Source: Mytilus galloprovincialis (lineage: Eukaryota > Mollusca > Bivalvia > Mytilida > Mytilidae). Taken from it: DNA of 64,000 nt. This document shows, in pieces, positions 44,401 to 55,212 of this stretch (positions are counted from its first letter, which is position 1; each line of letters begins with the position of its first letter). The position numbers were made by a program, and so were the translations under genes. The notes under the pieces were generated by a model. That model was given only the letters and a program-made list of their open reading frames with translations. It had not been told where the DNA came from and ran no database searches. The DNA is taken from the NCBI RefSeq assembly GCF_965363235.1, contig NC_134849.1, forward strand, positions 59,973,122 through 60,037,121. Reading direction: 5' to 3'.

Positions 44401-47400
44401 TGAATTTTACAAAAATATTGTGAACGAGACAAGCGAGCCACCTGATATACCATTGACCACGGACGAGTATGATAGCCAGTATAAACAGCTTTGCAGGGAG
44501 AATAGAAAAGTATGTATGTAAAATGTAGGGTTTTCTGAAGGTCTAGATTGGGGTTTTCCTTAATTTCTGTATTCGTAAACTTTAAAATAATTTCCTCTTT
44601 TCTTTATGATTTTTGCCCTCTATTCATTAATCTTTATATTTTGTACCCTATATTTTCTATCCATTATATATTTTGGTCCATTACTCTGCAGAATTGGACC
44701 ATTATTCTGTTAATGGTTAACACAACCAGACTCTCATATAGAGTCGATTCACATTAAAGTGATTAATGAAATACTCAAAGACAACATTAACGAATGAAAA
44801 TAAAATATCTTCAATGGCGATTCTTCATTCTTAAAAATGTTACTGACATTACAAAAAAACGACATGTCACCGAATTAACGAAGCAATACGACAGGTGTCA
44901 CATGTAGGGAGGAACTGCGCATCCTTCAGGAGTACCACAGTTCACTTCCGGGTTTTCATGTGATGTTTTGTTTATGTTATTTGTCCTTATGCAGTCGTTT
45001 TTATGTTTGGCCAGTTTTTTCAACCGTGAGTATTTTATCAGACGTGTATTTAAAAAAAGTCTAAATTAATAGAAATAATGGGGTTACTAAGAATTTCTTA
45101 ATATTGTATAGCTAAGGACAAAATAAGATTGGATTCATATTAAATATTAAAGGGAAGGACGAAAACGTGATATTAAGAACACATACATATATTAAACTAT
45201 TAGGTATGTGAATTTAAAAAATCGATATCAGAAGAAATTTTTACAAATTGATAAAATTATGAAGTTTGGTAAATGAGTTTTCTTTCTTGTTGTAGACTCC
45301 ACAAGAATTATCTGAACTATACTGTTATCTAAGTAACACATCAATACCCTATTATAAAGGAAAAGTAGAAATTGTTAATCTTCATCCAGTAATATATTTA
45401 TTCCACGACGTTATATCCAATGACGAGACAGCGTATTTTCGAAACGAGGCCACGAAAAAGGTACGTAGGCTTTCGAAACGCATAGTTTGCTGTCCAGATA
45501 TCAAATAACTTCAATCTGAATAACGACTTTTGTATGTGAAATTTAAGTACTAACTAAAAATAGCCTATTTAAAAAATAATTATGTGAAATATAAAAATGC
45601 ATACTTCAAAGATACTCAAATCTGGGGTAGACCGTTCTTAATTTTCAGGAGACACGTGACCTTACAAAAATCAATGAATAAGTTGTTGGTATGAAAATAC
45701 ATGGCTGAAATATTTCTCCATGCATTCCTCAATCCACACAAGGAGCATCTAATCCTTCATTAAACGTCTAATAATCTAATCTTATTAGTCAAGATAGTAA
45801 AATTGTTTCTGCTCCTTTAAAATTATAGCTTTAAATCATTTTGAAATGCAATTGTTTTAAAACACTATCTTTTAAACAGTTTGAAAGGTCAGTTGTATTA
45901 GGCGACGATGGCAAAGGATTTCGAACAGACACAGTTCGAGTTAGTCAAACGTAAGTCAAATTAATTAGCTTTTAAAATAACTTCTAAGTTTATTATTTGC
46001 ATTTAAAAAATTTGCATATGCATTGATTTCTTGATTGATAGTTGTTGTTCACGTCAATTCAGCACTTTTGTCTATATCGGGGCGGTCACTTTTTATCTGG
46101 GAGAGCCGTGGTATAGTAGTTAACGCATCGGACTACTTACACAAAGGTTCCCGGTTTGATCCCCGTTCCAGGTGAAAAAAATTCAGAGACTGAATTTTCG
46201 GCTCTCCCTTGACACCATTTGCAAGTATGGACTTGGGGAAACTATGATAGTCCATCGTTAAAGGGACAATAAATGGCTACACCGTGTTAAGGGAGATCCA
46301 TATCTCTTGCACATAAAAGACACCCATGTAGATTTCGAAAAAGAGTAGGCTTATGCCGCTACATGGCAGCAATCGTACCTTTATATGTAAGTTGCAATTA
46401 TTTGTTTCTTAATCCTCTATTAATAGATATATGTTTAAATTAAGTTAAAGCTATTAACACTGACGGTGTGGAGTCGAACCCGCCCGCACATAGAAGGTGC
46501 GTTAAATTCCAATCTAAATTGACTCTGAGACTACTATAACACAGTGTTAAAGTAGTCGCAGGTTGCCGAGTATTGCTAGTTTTCCTACAAAGGGTTTGTG
46601 GTTTTGACGGACACTCCTGCCTTTCCAACCTATAGAAACTGACCGTCGTGATATAGCCATTTGAGCCGAAAGTGCCGTTTACACTAATCAATCAGTCAAC
46701 CAATTTTGTATTGGTCTGGGAATCCGGAGTGGCCACTTATATTAATGTCATGGTTTTTGTCTTTTTTTTATCACTTCAGTCTTTTTATTTATTAACTTTT
46801 TAGCGAAAAATATTCTCAAAAGATCCAATCAGGTCTTACTTTATGCTCAGAATTTAAGTTTGAAAGTATTCTTATATCGTGCTGTAAAAACAAACATGAC
46901 CACCTTTACTTGATGAAGGTATGATAGGTTCAATCAATCATTAAACTGTCAAAGAGGGACGAAAGATACCAAAGGGACAGTCAAGAAAAGAGGGACGAAA
47001 GAACACTATCTTGAATAGTCATTCTAGTGGTAGTACATAACTCTGTAAATATCTGCTGAACGTTTTAATTCAGCCTCAAGTGTGTAGTATAAGTTTTATG
47101 AAGTTTTTATATTTTTGTGAAAACTTTAAAGTCAATATTTTTTTTTCTTCCAAAATTTTTTATGAAAATTAAACGAGCCAACTAAATAAGGTCAAAATGT
47201 TTGGTCCACCTTAAGTTAATCAAATCAATTTTAATTGACAGAGCATGGTTGTTTGATAATATTGGAACAGTCAAAAGAGCAACACGCAGAGTTGGATTGC
47301 TAACAGGTCTAGTTACAACATCGTCAACAAATTCAAGTAATGCAGAACCTTTCCAGATAGTGAATTATGGAATAGGTGGGATGTATAATCCACATTTTGA

Positions 47401-50400
47401 TACATTAAATTCGGTAATTTGCATTTATCACCCGATATTCCTAAATAAACATTCATTTTGTTAAGTAGCCCTTATTTAACATTGAGTATTATTGAGCTAT
47501 AGAGGGAGGTATGAGATATAACACAACAAGTTTATCCCCGCTGAATGTTTACGCCGGTCCTAAATCAGGAACCTGTGGCCTTTATTAGCCCATTTTCGTT
47601 GCACTAGTATACGTTATATTTTAGGGGCTACACAAAGCTCGCCCAGGGGTGCGTTGTTTTCTCCCTATGTTGAAGACACATTGGTGGCACTGGTATGTTA
47701 TAATGATATCATAACCACATAGCCAGGAGGAAAAGGGGCCAGGAGATCGGTTACCATATTAAGATTTTAGAATTTGAAAATCGACAAAATTTGTGATAAA
47801 ATATACATTGACAAAATTTTTGTATCTGCGTCTAATGATAAAATGATTTCTGTTTCATTTAGGATGAACGATTACGAAGTGTAGTTGAGGCAAATGGTCT
47901 ACCTGAACTAAGAGGAACTGGAGACAGAATGGCCACTTGGCTATATTATGCAAGTTTTGTTTTAATTCTGATTGTAAATAAATATATTCATTTACCAATC
48001 ATCAAACCTTAAGCAGCCAAATAACAAAAAGTCAAATAAATAAAGACTTTAGAATATCATTGTCAGTGATTGTCTTTGTGTATTCCTACTTTTTGTCTTC
48101 ACAGTGACCTTTTTACACAAGGGGCGAATGCGCTGGAATGTTTTATTAACTAAACTAATAAATATATTTTACATGTTCACGTGCTGTAAAAATGTTGCTA
48201 CATAAAAACAAAAAGTTCACACTTTGGCAGCTAAATTCAACCCTTTTGTCGAAGCGCTTTGTTCTGAACCGACCCTGCGTGTGTAGTTCTTAGTTGTAAG
48301 TCATGATATGAATTAATTTAACTATCACAGTGCTATGGTAACGTTTATTTTAATTTGCAACTTGAATAAGTTGGTTCCTATAAGAATGCCGAATATTTTT
48401 GGAAAAACACTCTCTTCAAACGTATCAAATATGTTGTCAGTAAAAAAAATCATGCATGCAACGTTATGATGTCAGTTTCAGCAGTGAGATATATATCGAT
48501 ATACTGTTCCCATGTTTCAGAGAAATTTAATCAGATTTGTGTTTTTAAGCCGAGTATGAATTGTATTTTCTTGACATAAGATGTTTGTTTGTATATTGGC
48601 CATTAATTTTTAAATCACCGATATGAACAGAACAATTGTTCGGTATAGATGGCGTGACTAACGTCTTTTTTCTACAATTGTATTGCTGAGGATTGGTTAA
48701 TTTTTATGGATTGAGGAACATTTACATTTTCGTTGATATTTGATTTCGTAGGTGTGCAAAAGTCTGCATATGAGCCCATTTACTGAATTTTTTTAAATAT
48801 TTTAATTCTTGCTTCACCCTTGTCCACCTATACCCACATAATCCTAATCAAAAGAATGAATCCATTTTATCGTGTTTGTGTCTCATTTTTACAATACAAA
48901 TGCTGCCAATTCGCTCATTCTTTTCAAAATGAAATATGGATTTGACACCAAAAACAAAAATGTAAAATGTCATATAAGTTAACCAGTTATCTTGTCCACG
49001 AAATTATAATTGGACATATAAGTAGAGTTAATAGATTTTAACAGGAAAACATTTCTTCGGGATTAGTATCTATATCCTGACTTGCTTGCATAGCGTATTT
49101 ATCAACATGGTTTTTAAATTAAACGATTTACCAAGTGAATAATTGCCAGATGTAACCATCGTTAAATGTAGATATGTAGATGATTCTTGAGGATTAATAG
49201 TTTACTGCAGCACTTTTGTGTTGGCATGCATTGTCATTGATATGGTCATAATTACAAATAAACTGTTTATTAAATTTTGGATTTTTAAAATACCAAGGCT
49301 TTTCTAACTCAGGAATAGAATACATTTAGTTGGCTGTATTTGGCAAATTTTAGGAATTTTTAGTTCTATGGTCTTCAATAAGTGAATAATTGCCAGATGT
49401 AACCATCGTTAAATGTAGATATGTAGATGATTCTTGAGGATTAATGGTTTACTGCAGCACTTTTGTGTTGGCATGGACTATCATTGATATGGTCATGATT
49501 CAAAATTAACTGTTTATTAAATTTTGAATTTTAAGATACCAAGGCTTTTCTAACTCAGGAATATATTACCTTAAGGTAGCTGTTTTTGGCAAATTTTAGG
49601 AATTTTTAGTTCTATAGCCTTCAACTTCGTACTTTATTCGGCCTATTTAACTTTTTCTTTATTCGAGCGTCACTGATGAGTCTCTTGTAGACGAAACGCG
49701 CGTCTGGCTCAAATTCATAATTTCAATCCTGAAATCTATGATGAGTTTTTTTTATATGTTTCATTTTCAGTTAAATGATGTTGAAGTTGGCGGAGCAACA
49801 GTTTTTCCAAATATAAATACTCGAGTTCCTGTCATAAAGGTAATAAGTGTGTAATCATTTGATCCTCCTTATTATTGTTGACCATTACAGTTTCTGCAGA
49901 ATAATCCTATCATTATTTTAAAACAACTAAAACAAGGGAGGAATAGATTTTAAACATACACGAACGAAGGGCCGCATTTTGGGACTTCTCTATAAGACGT
50001 TTTGTCTTAGTAATCATCACGAACATACAGATCAAACCGTTTATATAGGTCACCGTGCTTGTTTTCGAGATATAAGCAATTGAAATTTTGGCGGGGAAAT
50101 ATTCTCTCTTGACTTTTCATAGCTTTATCATTGACAGGTTGAAGTTCTTAAAAACTGTTAAAAAGTAATTAAAATTTTATAAGACTTTTACAGATGGCTT
50201 ATCATTATACATGTAAAAGATTTACAAAAAGAAAAATGGGGGTCACCGGGCAAATTTTTTCAAGGCACTCAAATGGATAAAACCAGAGGATTACGAAAAT
50301 CTGACGAAAAATCCAAAACATGACAAGCCTGCTTCCTTAACGTTGAATGCTCTTGTACTATTATATCTAGTGACATATATGTGTCGTGCAAATTGAAGAA

Positions 50401-53400
50401 AAATTAGTAGTTTTATCAAATAAGTTATTACCTAATATCATAAAAAAGTTTGATTTAGACTTAAAAAAAACCTACGTTGTTGCTTAATTTTTGCGATTAC
50501 ATGTAAAATAAAATCAAGTTTCAAATATATTTTTTTTCAATCATTACAGAATATTTGAGCGGGCATATATAAAAATTACCACGGGATAATTTAGGGAAAT
50601 AAAAATTGTATAAATTAAGGTAATCGAAGTTGATAAAAGACTCCTCATACGTTAACGAATTAGGTCGAATGTCCCTTTGGTATCTTTCGCATCCTTGATC
50701 ATATAAAAGTACAGTTTGAAACAGTTGTTTACTGATATAAAAAAAAACCTAACAGTCTTAATGTAATGAGCTGAAACTAGACACCGAAAACAGATCAGAT
50801 TATGTGACTTGTAATCGTCAATCTGTTGAACAGTTGAATATGTACTGAGTTAATATCAAAGTTGTAGATTCAACAATAAAGGGATAAAAAATAACCCTGT
50901 AGAGCCTCTTTTAAGAATGTGACATACCGAATGAGACTATTTACCGGATTTGTATCAATATAAGCAACACGACGGGTGCCACATGTGGAGCAGGATCTGC
51001 TTACCATTCCGGAGCACCTGAGATCACCCCCAGTTTTTGTTTGGGTTCGTGCAACTTAGTCTTCATTGTTCTATGTTGTGTCTTCTGTAATATTATTTGT
51101 CTGTTTGTCTTTTTATTTTTAGCTATGGCGTTGTTAGTTTATTTTCAATCAATGAATTTGACTGTCCCTCTGGTATCTTTCGTCCCTCTTTTAAGACAAC
51201 TGTGTTCTTTTCAGGGAGCTGCAGCTTTCTGGTATAATTTACTTCCAAGGGGTCAAACTGATAATAGAACTTTACACGCAGGCTGTCCAGTGGTAATTGG
51301 TTCCAAATGGGGTAGGTACTTTCATTTGTTAGAAAAAAGCAGAACATCAAGATTATTCTCCTTAAATCTGTACAGGGAAGTTTTAGCTAGCTCTAATTGT
51401 ATAGTTTTATTGTTGATATTCACCCCAATTTGTATCCAGTGTTAAATTATGTATTTATATGACAGAACTTTCTTTTTATTCCTAATTATCGGAAGAATTT
51501 TATACACATAAGTAGTATACCTAAAACGACAAAGTTATTTTTCATTTACCTGTAGATATTATAAAAACCGGCTTTTTCAAAAATGATTATTTTCGAAGGG
51601 TTAAATATTTCGCGGTGGTGTTTTGCCATGGCTTTGTTTGGACTTGTTTGTTTGCCTTATGGCCTTGTATGTTTGTCCCTTATATTTTAATAACTATGCA
51701 TTTGCATTCAGGTATCGCAGATCAAATTAATTCGTTCATAATGTGTTAATTTATGTTTTTTGATTGAGTTAAGCCTTCCAATTGATATTTTATTGTGTGG
51801 TTTTCTATGTTGCTATTGTTTCAGAAAAAGGGAGAAGGTTTGGTACCATGAAAACGTTTAATCCCGCTGCATATTTGTGTACCTGTCCTAAGTCCGGAAT
51901 CTGATGTACAGTAGTTGTCGTTTGTTTATGTAGTTTATACGTGTTTCTCGTTTTTTATATAGATTAGACCGTTGGTTTTCCCGTTTGAATGGTTTTACAC
52001 TAGTAATTTTGGGACCCTTTATAGCTTTTTGTTTGGTATGAGCTAAGGCTCCGTGTTGAAGACGGTACATTGACCTATAATGGTTTACTTTTATAAATTG
52101 GTATTTGGATGGAGAGTTGTCGCATTGGCACTCACACCACATCTTCCTATATCTATATATTAAAAAAAACCTAACTCTGAGAAAAATTCTTGAGAAACTC
52201 TGAGAAAAGTATAGACATAAATAAAAATGAATTGTGAAACAATGTTAAAGGTTAACATAGCTTTGACTAAATTGTTAAAAAAAATGTTTTGTTTCATAAC
52301 CCTGAGTATGGTCAGTTTAAAGTTAAAGAATATTTGAACATAATTATGGAGGAAAAAGGAAACTGTTAATACCTTCTGCAATGTACATGATGTACGCAAT
52401 GTATTATTGCATCAGTATATTATCTCCTGTTCCACCTGTAATATTTTTAAAACTCCTTACTGTGGACCAATTTGGTGGCACTTGAAAAAGGACTCTTTTT
52501 GTAACTATTTAAATGAGACTAAATAACTTCCGACCAACAACAGTTATAACCTTCTGCAATGTATTATGGCATTATTCTGTCATCTCCTGTTCCACCTGCT
52601 ATATTTTTGAAAACTCATTACGTAGGAGCATTTTGGTGTGTATTTAAAAAGAACATCTTTTCTTGTACATGTACATTAATATCTAAGTACAGTTAAAATA
52701 AGGTGAAAATACAACTTATGTTCCATATAGTGATTATTGAACTGGTATAATACCTGATACTTTGTCTTTTTCTGCAGCATACTATAGGTGCCCTTTTAGT
52801 AATTTTTCATACACTTTAGGTGCCCTTTTTATAGATTTTTGCGCAGCTCCAGATACCCTTTTTCAATTAAGTTACCATGCCCTTTTTGTGTGATAGGGGA
52901 AACACTATGACTTCTGCAGAATAATGTTTTTTTATCAAATTTGCATGCATTTAATATATTTCATTAACTTAAAACACTTCCAAACTCTTAAATGATGCTC
53001 ATGTCGTTACTGATTCATTTAATATTGCTGTCATGTGTTGCAATTCGAAATTGACATATTTGACATAGATAATGCAATCGTTCATGCTGGCTGTTCAAAA
53101 CTCCTTCCTCTGAAAAATCATATTACCAGTCGTTTGCTTGTTTAAAACAAAAAAGGGAGGTTCATGGAAGATCATACACAAACGCTCTACTCTTATACAC
53201 TTCGGACATAGAAATTATCTTAATTGTCCTAATTAGGATCGAAATAATTGATGCAAGCTATACTTTATTGTAGTTTTCACATGGATAGGCATTATATTTG
53301 TGTCATTTTAGTCCTCACTATCGCTCGGGCAAAATTAATCATGAATATAATGCCTACTCATGTTAAAACTACAATAAAGCATAGCTTGCATCAATTATTT

Positions 53401-54901
53401 CTTAATTAAAAACGGGCGAAGTCCATAAAACCTGCCAAATTCAACCTTTAGACCATATGAACTAACATAACGAATAACTAAGAACTGTACTTTTCTGTCT
53501 TGGTACAGGTATTTTTCGAAGACAATAGTGAGAAAAACATGATCTTATAGATGATTCAAATCCCTTCTTGTAAATGACAGTATATCTAATGATCTTAAGG
53601 GACAAAATACGACATATGGTGACCAATAAAATGGAAATCCATATCAACAGTAAATTGGACAATAGATAAAAATTACAGAGAACCCAGGGAACAAAAAGAT
53701 ATAAAGATCAATTCCTTATCTTAAAAACTTCAAAAGTATAAATTAAAATATAAACCAATAGTAACATTATTACACTTTATGTGAACTTTATACATGTAAC
53801 TCAACCAATATTCGTCGATCTATCACATACAGGGTTATTTGGCATTTAATTTTATCCGTGTATGTTTATTGCTTTGAGATTGATAAATAGAAAATCAAAA
53901 TCCTACTTTTAAGTGTTTTTTTAAAGTGTATATTTGGATATTCTTGTATTAATCATACATTTCTGATACAAAGAATAAACATATTGTTATCTTCTGTCAT
54001 ATTGTTTCATTGTTAAAGTCTCTGAATATGAAAATAAACGATGAAACAGTAGATTCACAAAAGACGTCTGAGGCTCAGTCTACCGTACGTATCATTAAAT
54101 AAAAAGAATAAAATTATAAATAAACTATGGGACATGGGACTGTAAAACAGAACAAACCAACTATCAACCACTGATTCCTAAAAAGGCTATACATATATAA
54201 AATATATACAAAGACACACAACAACAATCAACACTTGAACTTTTTTGGATTCGAGCGTCACTGATGAGTCTTTTGTAGACGAAACGCGCGTCTGGCGTAT
54301 GTGCGGGTTTTGGTCCTGGTTTGGTCCTGGTATCTATGATGAGTTTATTTACTAGATGTTTCATTTCATAGATACACAAAGAGGTCATCTTTATCGTGTG
54401 TTTAAAATTTTGTTACATTATATAGTTAAACCTATGCATGGATGTACCATATTGCAAAACAATTTAGGCTTTTTGGCATTCTAAAATTAGATATCAGCAT
54501 TTCATAAATAGAAGGATCTGAGTTGAATAAAGCACAAAAAACAACCAAAAAAAAAAAACCCAACTAAAAGTCTACACGTTTCCAGTATACACATTTCAAG
54601 CTCTAAATGACCCTTATCTAAATATATAGGCCTAGACCGAGTCATTCGGCAATCCTCGGTAGAATCCGCTACTCTGAGGGTACGGAATCGGCCGAGTTGA
54701 AACGAATGAGACCGAGTGTGTTCAACTTGACAGAGTAAAAGTATGAATCAGTTGTAATGTATAGTAAACAAATACTACCAATGAACCACCAAATTCTCAA
54801 AATGTATTTTAAGCTCTTCTATTAATTTTTTTTCAGTTGGAAATAAATGGATACGTGAAGCTGGACAGATGTTTAAAAGACCGTGCGATCTTCATATGTA
54901 A
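38875..54901 (+). CDS. P4HA: Prolyl 4-hydroxylase alpha subunit
   Basis: Complete gene of 12 exons, 533 residues, close to the 534 of human P4HA1. The enzyme hydroxylates X-Pro-Gly prolines of collagen-like proteins in the ER, using Fe(II), 2-oxoglutarate, O2 and ascorbate, in complex with protein disulfide isomerase. Exons: 38875-39059, 39871-40037, 41829-42166, 42910-42961, 44376-44509, 45296-45460, 45880-45950, 47242-47413, 47863-47949, 49771-49839, 51215-51311, 54837-54901. Every phase matches. Residues 1-19 are a signal peptide; the N-terminal region includes NPINAYHLIGRF; the TPR-like peptide-binding domain is about 130-250 (ALLRLRIFYYFNIDEA). The catalytic dioxygenase domain has Fe ligands H422, D424 (YNPHFD) and H501 (TLHAGCP) and 2-oxoglutarate-binding K511 (GSKW). 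Intron 9 has a GC donor. Nothing is missing, so it is probably active. In mussels such enzymes serve collagen and byssal proteins. Confidence 0.95.
39533..39621. repeat. Near-perfect hairpin in P4HA intron 1
   Basis: 41-bp arms ('agaataattggtaaaaacat...aaaacctctc' and its complement) around a 7-base loop AATGCAT. It is a small foldback element with almost no divergence. Confidence 0.9.
39665..39868 (+). repeat. Mussel dispersed repeat ending at the P4HA exon 2 acceptor
   Basis: 'tttgccaatgagacaactct', 'gaaattaacaactataagtc', 'ctgcatagtcagttctagaa' and 'ggccccgaattgacaaattt', then 'aattcaaacgagaaaaatat' directly before 'ccatttcag'. The family consensus 'caattcaaacgag' lies within 25 bp of the splice site. 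Confidence 0.8.
39871..40037 (+). CDS. P4HA: P4HA exon 2
   Basis: Acceptor 'tccatttcag', donor GTGAGT, phase 2 to 1. It encodes LLNDLEHPVSQ and AENPINAYHLIGRFVYKW, equivalent to the HPVNAFKLMKR region of human P4HA1. The dispersed repeat at 39,665 ends immediately upstream. Confidence 0.9.
40824..40973. mobile_element. G/C-rich MITE in P4HA intron 2
   Basis: The ends 'ccacaggcgcggatccag' and 'ctggatccgcccctgtg' are inverted. The body has repeated 'ttggaaccccccttt'. Related to 18,447. Confidence 0.75.
41378..41605. repeat. (AAAAC)n microsatellite and poly-A
   Basis: Runs of 'aaaac/aaaca' to about 41,486, then a poly-A tract at 41,571-41,594, in P4HA intron 2. Confidence 0.9.
41829..42166 (+). 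CDS. P4HA: P4HA exon 3 (peptide-substrate-binding region)
   Basis: Acceptor 'tctatttcag', donor GTTAGG, phase 1 to 0. It encodes DYDVKASAQALLRLRIFYYF and EARLWCEALLRKLQ, the TPR-like helices that bind proline-rich peptides in this family. Confidence 0.9.
42238..42425 (+). repeat. Mussel dispersed repeat in P4HA intron 3
   Basis: A well-preserved copy: 'aatgtggtatgattgccact', 'ccgtgcggccttcaacaatg', 'actgcatagtcagctacaaa', 'ggccccgaaatgacaaatgt', 'ctaacggcttaatttatg'. Confidence 0.85.
42910..42961 (+). CDS. P4HA: P4HA exon 4
   Basis: 52 bp, acceptor 'tgtattgtag', donor GTAAGG. It encodes AGMHGRAADILVPLTQS, the last TPR-like helix. Confidence 0.85.
43571..43665. repeat. Inverted repeat in P4HA intron 4
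   Basis: 'agacaatacttggtcatgtt...gaagattt' faces 'aatcttcataaaacatgaca...attgtct' across a loop with 'ctcggctacgccttgggctt'. It is a foldback element. Confidence 0.75.
44376..44509 (+). CDS. P4HA: P4HA exon 5
   Basis: Acceptor 'attatttag', donor GTATGT, phase 1 to 0. It encodes HSEIDREYEFYKNIV ... YKQLCRENRK; the YxxLCRGE-like motif is conserved in the family. Confidence 0.9.
45296..45460 (+). CDS. P4HA: P4HA exon 6
   Basis: Acceptor 'cttgttgtag', donor GTACGT, phase 0. It encodes ELYCYLSNTSIPYYKGKVEI and IYLFHDVISNDE, the start of the catalytic domain. Confidence 0.9.
45880..45950 (+). CDS. P4HA: P4HA exon 7
   Basis: 71 bp, acceptor 'ttttaaacag', donor GTAAGT, ending in phase 2. It encodes FERSVVLGDDGKGFRTDTVR followed by VSQ (compare YRVSK in human). 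Confidence 0.9.
46099..46390 (+). mobile_element. tRNA-derived SINE in P4HA intron 7
   Basis: The head is tRNA-like: an A-box-like TGGTATAGTAGTTAACGC at 46,109-46,126 and a B-box-like GGTTTGATCCC at 46,153-46,163, with spacing typical of a tRNA gene. A body unrelated to tRNA follows ('ggctctcccttgacaccatt', 'gtgttaagggagatccata', 'catggcagcaatcgtacc'). The acceptor stem is not intact enough for a working tRNA gene. Confidence 0.8.
46440..46700 (-). repeat. Second tRNA-related dispersed repeat
   Basis: On the - strand it ends with 'gcgggttcgactccac', a B-box-like sequence, preceded by 'ggctatatcacgacggtcag' and 'ggcaggagtgtccgt'. A related copy at 56,930-57,090 (+) has 'atttcgtgacggcta', 'gaagccggagtgcccgc' and 'ggttcgaactcactacc'. 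Confidence 0.6.
47242..47413 (+). CDS. P4HA: P4HA exon 8 (Fe ligands)
   Basis: Acceptor 'ttaattgacag', donor GTAATT. It encodes AWLFDNIGTVKRATRRVGLL and NYGIGGMYNPHFD with the HxD iron-binding pair. Confidence 0.9.
47480..47700 (+). repeat. Dispersed retroelement tail in P4HA intron 8
   Basis: 'gtttatccccgctgaatgtt', 'gtcctaaatcaggaacctgt', 'ggcctttattag' and 'cccaggggtgcgttgttttc' parallel the tail at 28,480-28,700. Confidence 0.6.
47863..47949 (+). CDS. P4HA: P4HA exon 9 (GC donor)
   Basis: 87 bp, acceptor 'gtttcatttag', phase 0. It encodes DERLRSVVEANGLPELRGTG and DRMATWLYY. The next bases are GCAAGT, so the intron is GC-AG; no GT nearby would keep the frame. Confidence 0.85.
49134..49750 (+). 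mobile_element. Hammerhead-ribozyme retroelement, tandem dimer
   Basis: Two direct units of about 245 bp (49,134-49,380 and 49,381-49,622) share 'aattgccagatgtaaccatc', 'actgcagcacttttgtgttg' and 'ccaaggcttttctaactcag'. They are followed by 'ttcaacttcgtactttattc' and a hammerhead motif. Layout and ribozyme type fit Penelope-like elements or retrozymes, which carry hammerheads in their terminal repeats. It lies in P4HA intron 9, ending about 20 bp before the exon 10 acceptor. Confidence 0.7.
49665..49710 (+). ncRNA. Hammerhead ribozyme, type I
   Basis: The core CTGATGA (49,673-49,679) and GAAA (49,693-49,696) flank stem II GTC-TCTTGTA-GAC. A very short stem III (ACGCGCGT) leads to the cleavage site GTC at 49,702-49,704. 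Stem I pairs GAGCgTCA with TGGCTC with one bulged base. All invariant core bases are present. Confidence 0.85.
49771..49839 (+). CDS. P4HA: P4HA exon 10
   Basis: 69 bp, acceptor 'ttcattttcag', donor GTAATA. It encodes LNDVEVGGATVFPNINTRVP then VIK, matching SAGGATVFPEV. Confidence 0.9.
50960..51205 (+). repeat. Dispersed repeat ending at P4HA exon 11 acceptor
   Basis: It runs from 'aagcaacacgacgggtgcca' through 'gagatcacccccagtttttg' and 'atggcgttgttagtttattt' to 'gtatctttcgtccctctttt', about 10 bp before the acceptor 'gtgttcttttcag'. A partial copy lies at 44,885-44,995; its end also occurs at 15,180 and 27,290. Confidence 0.75.
51215..51311 (+). CDS. P4HA: P4HA exon 11 (second His, Lys)
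   Basis: Acceptor 'gttcttttcag', donor GTAGGT, phase 0 to 1. It encodes GAAAFWYNLLPRGQTDNRTL and HAGCPVVIGSKW with the distal iron His and the 2-oxoglutarate Lys. Confidence 0.9.
51790..52150 (-). repeat. Dispersed repeat in P4HA intron 11
   Basis: 'gtttaatcccgctgcatatt', 'gtcctaagtccggaatctg', 'gttggttttcccgtttgaat', 'gagctaaggctccgtgttga' and 'gcactcacaccacatcttcc': a composite of the 28,500 tail and the reverse GCCAATGAG family. Confidence 0.7.
53240..53405. repeat. Inverted repeat in P4HA intron 11
   Basis: 'aaataattgatgcaagctat...ttgtagtttt' faces 'aaaactacaataaagcatag...tcaattattt'. The centre has 'gtcctcactatcgctcgggc'. A foldback element of the same general style as 43,571. Confidence 0.8.
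54253..54298 (+). ncRNA. Hammerhead ribozyme, type I
   Basis: CTGATGA at 54,261-54,267, stem II GTC-TTTTGTA-GAC, GAAA at 54,281-54,284, short stem III ACGCGCGT, cleavage after GTC (54,292). Stem I pairs GCGTCA with TGGCGT over six base pairs (two G-U). Flanks 'ttttttggattcga' and 'ctatgatgagtttat' match the element at 60,640-60,795. Confidence 0.85.
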
Positions 54902-55104
54902 CGATCATTGTATCAAAATTTATCACCGATGTTCCATATTTGCATCAAGATTACAATTGCCAATTGTTAAGAAAACCATACATTTTTTTTATACTGTCTT
55001 TGCGATGTTTTTTCATGATTTGTCATCCAACTCACAATCGTCACAACTCGGCCGATTCCGTACCTCATAGAAGGAGAGAAGCGAAGTCATCCGAGGATTG
55101 CCGA
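54647..55104. repeat. Inverted repeat flanking P4HA exon 12
   Basis: The left arm, 54,647-54,699 ('cggcaatcctcgg' ... 'gtacggaatcggccgagttg'), is matched in reverse at 55,044-55,104 ('caactcggccgattccgtac' ... 'ccgaggattgccg'). Exon 12 and its stop lie in the roughly 345-bp space between the arms; the right arm would be in the 3' UTR. Confidence 0.85.
54837..54901 (+). CDS. P4HA: P4HA exon 12 (C-terminus)
   Basis: Acceptor 'ttttttttcag'. It encodes GNKWIREAGQMFKRPCDLHM then TAA at 54,899, matching NKWLHERGQEFRRPC. A possible poly(A) signal AATAAA is at 55,207-55,212. Confidence 0.9.
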
Positions 55105-55212
55105 TTGATCCAACTCAGTATTCAATCAAACAATTTTCACAAACCCAGCAGAAGTGACCACATGAAGGAAACACATGCTGAACAAGAGATATTTTACTTT
55201 ATTTAAAATAAA

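Noticed and set aside
46099-46175. Functional tRNA gene
   Set aside because: Promoter boxes are present but the acceptor stem does not close cleanly and a SINE body follows.
51041-51445. 134-codon frame upstream of and across P4HA exon 11
   Set aside because: Its first part is a dispersed repeat; only 51,215-51,311 is the real exon and it is read in the P4HA frame.
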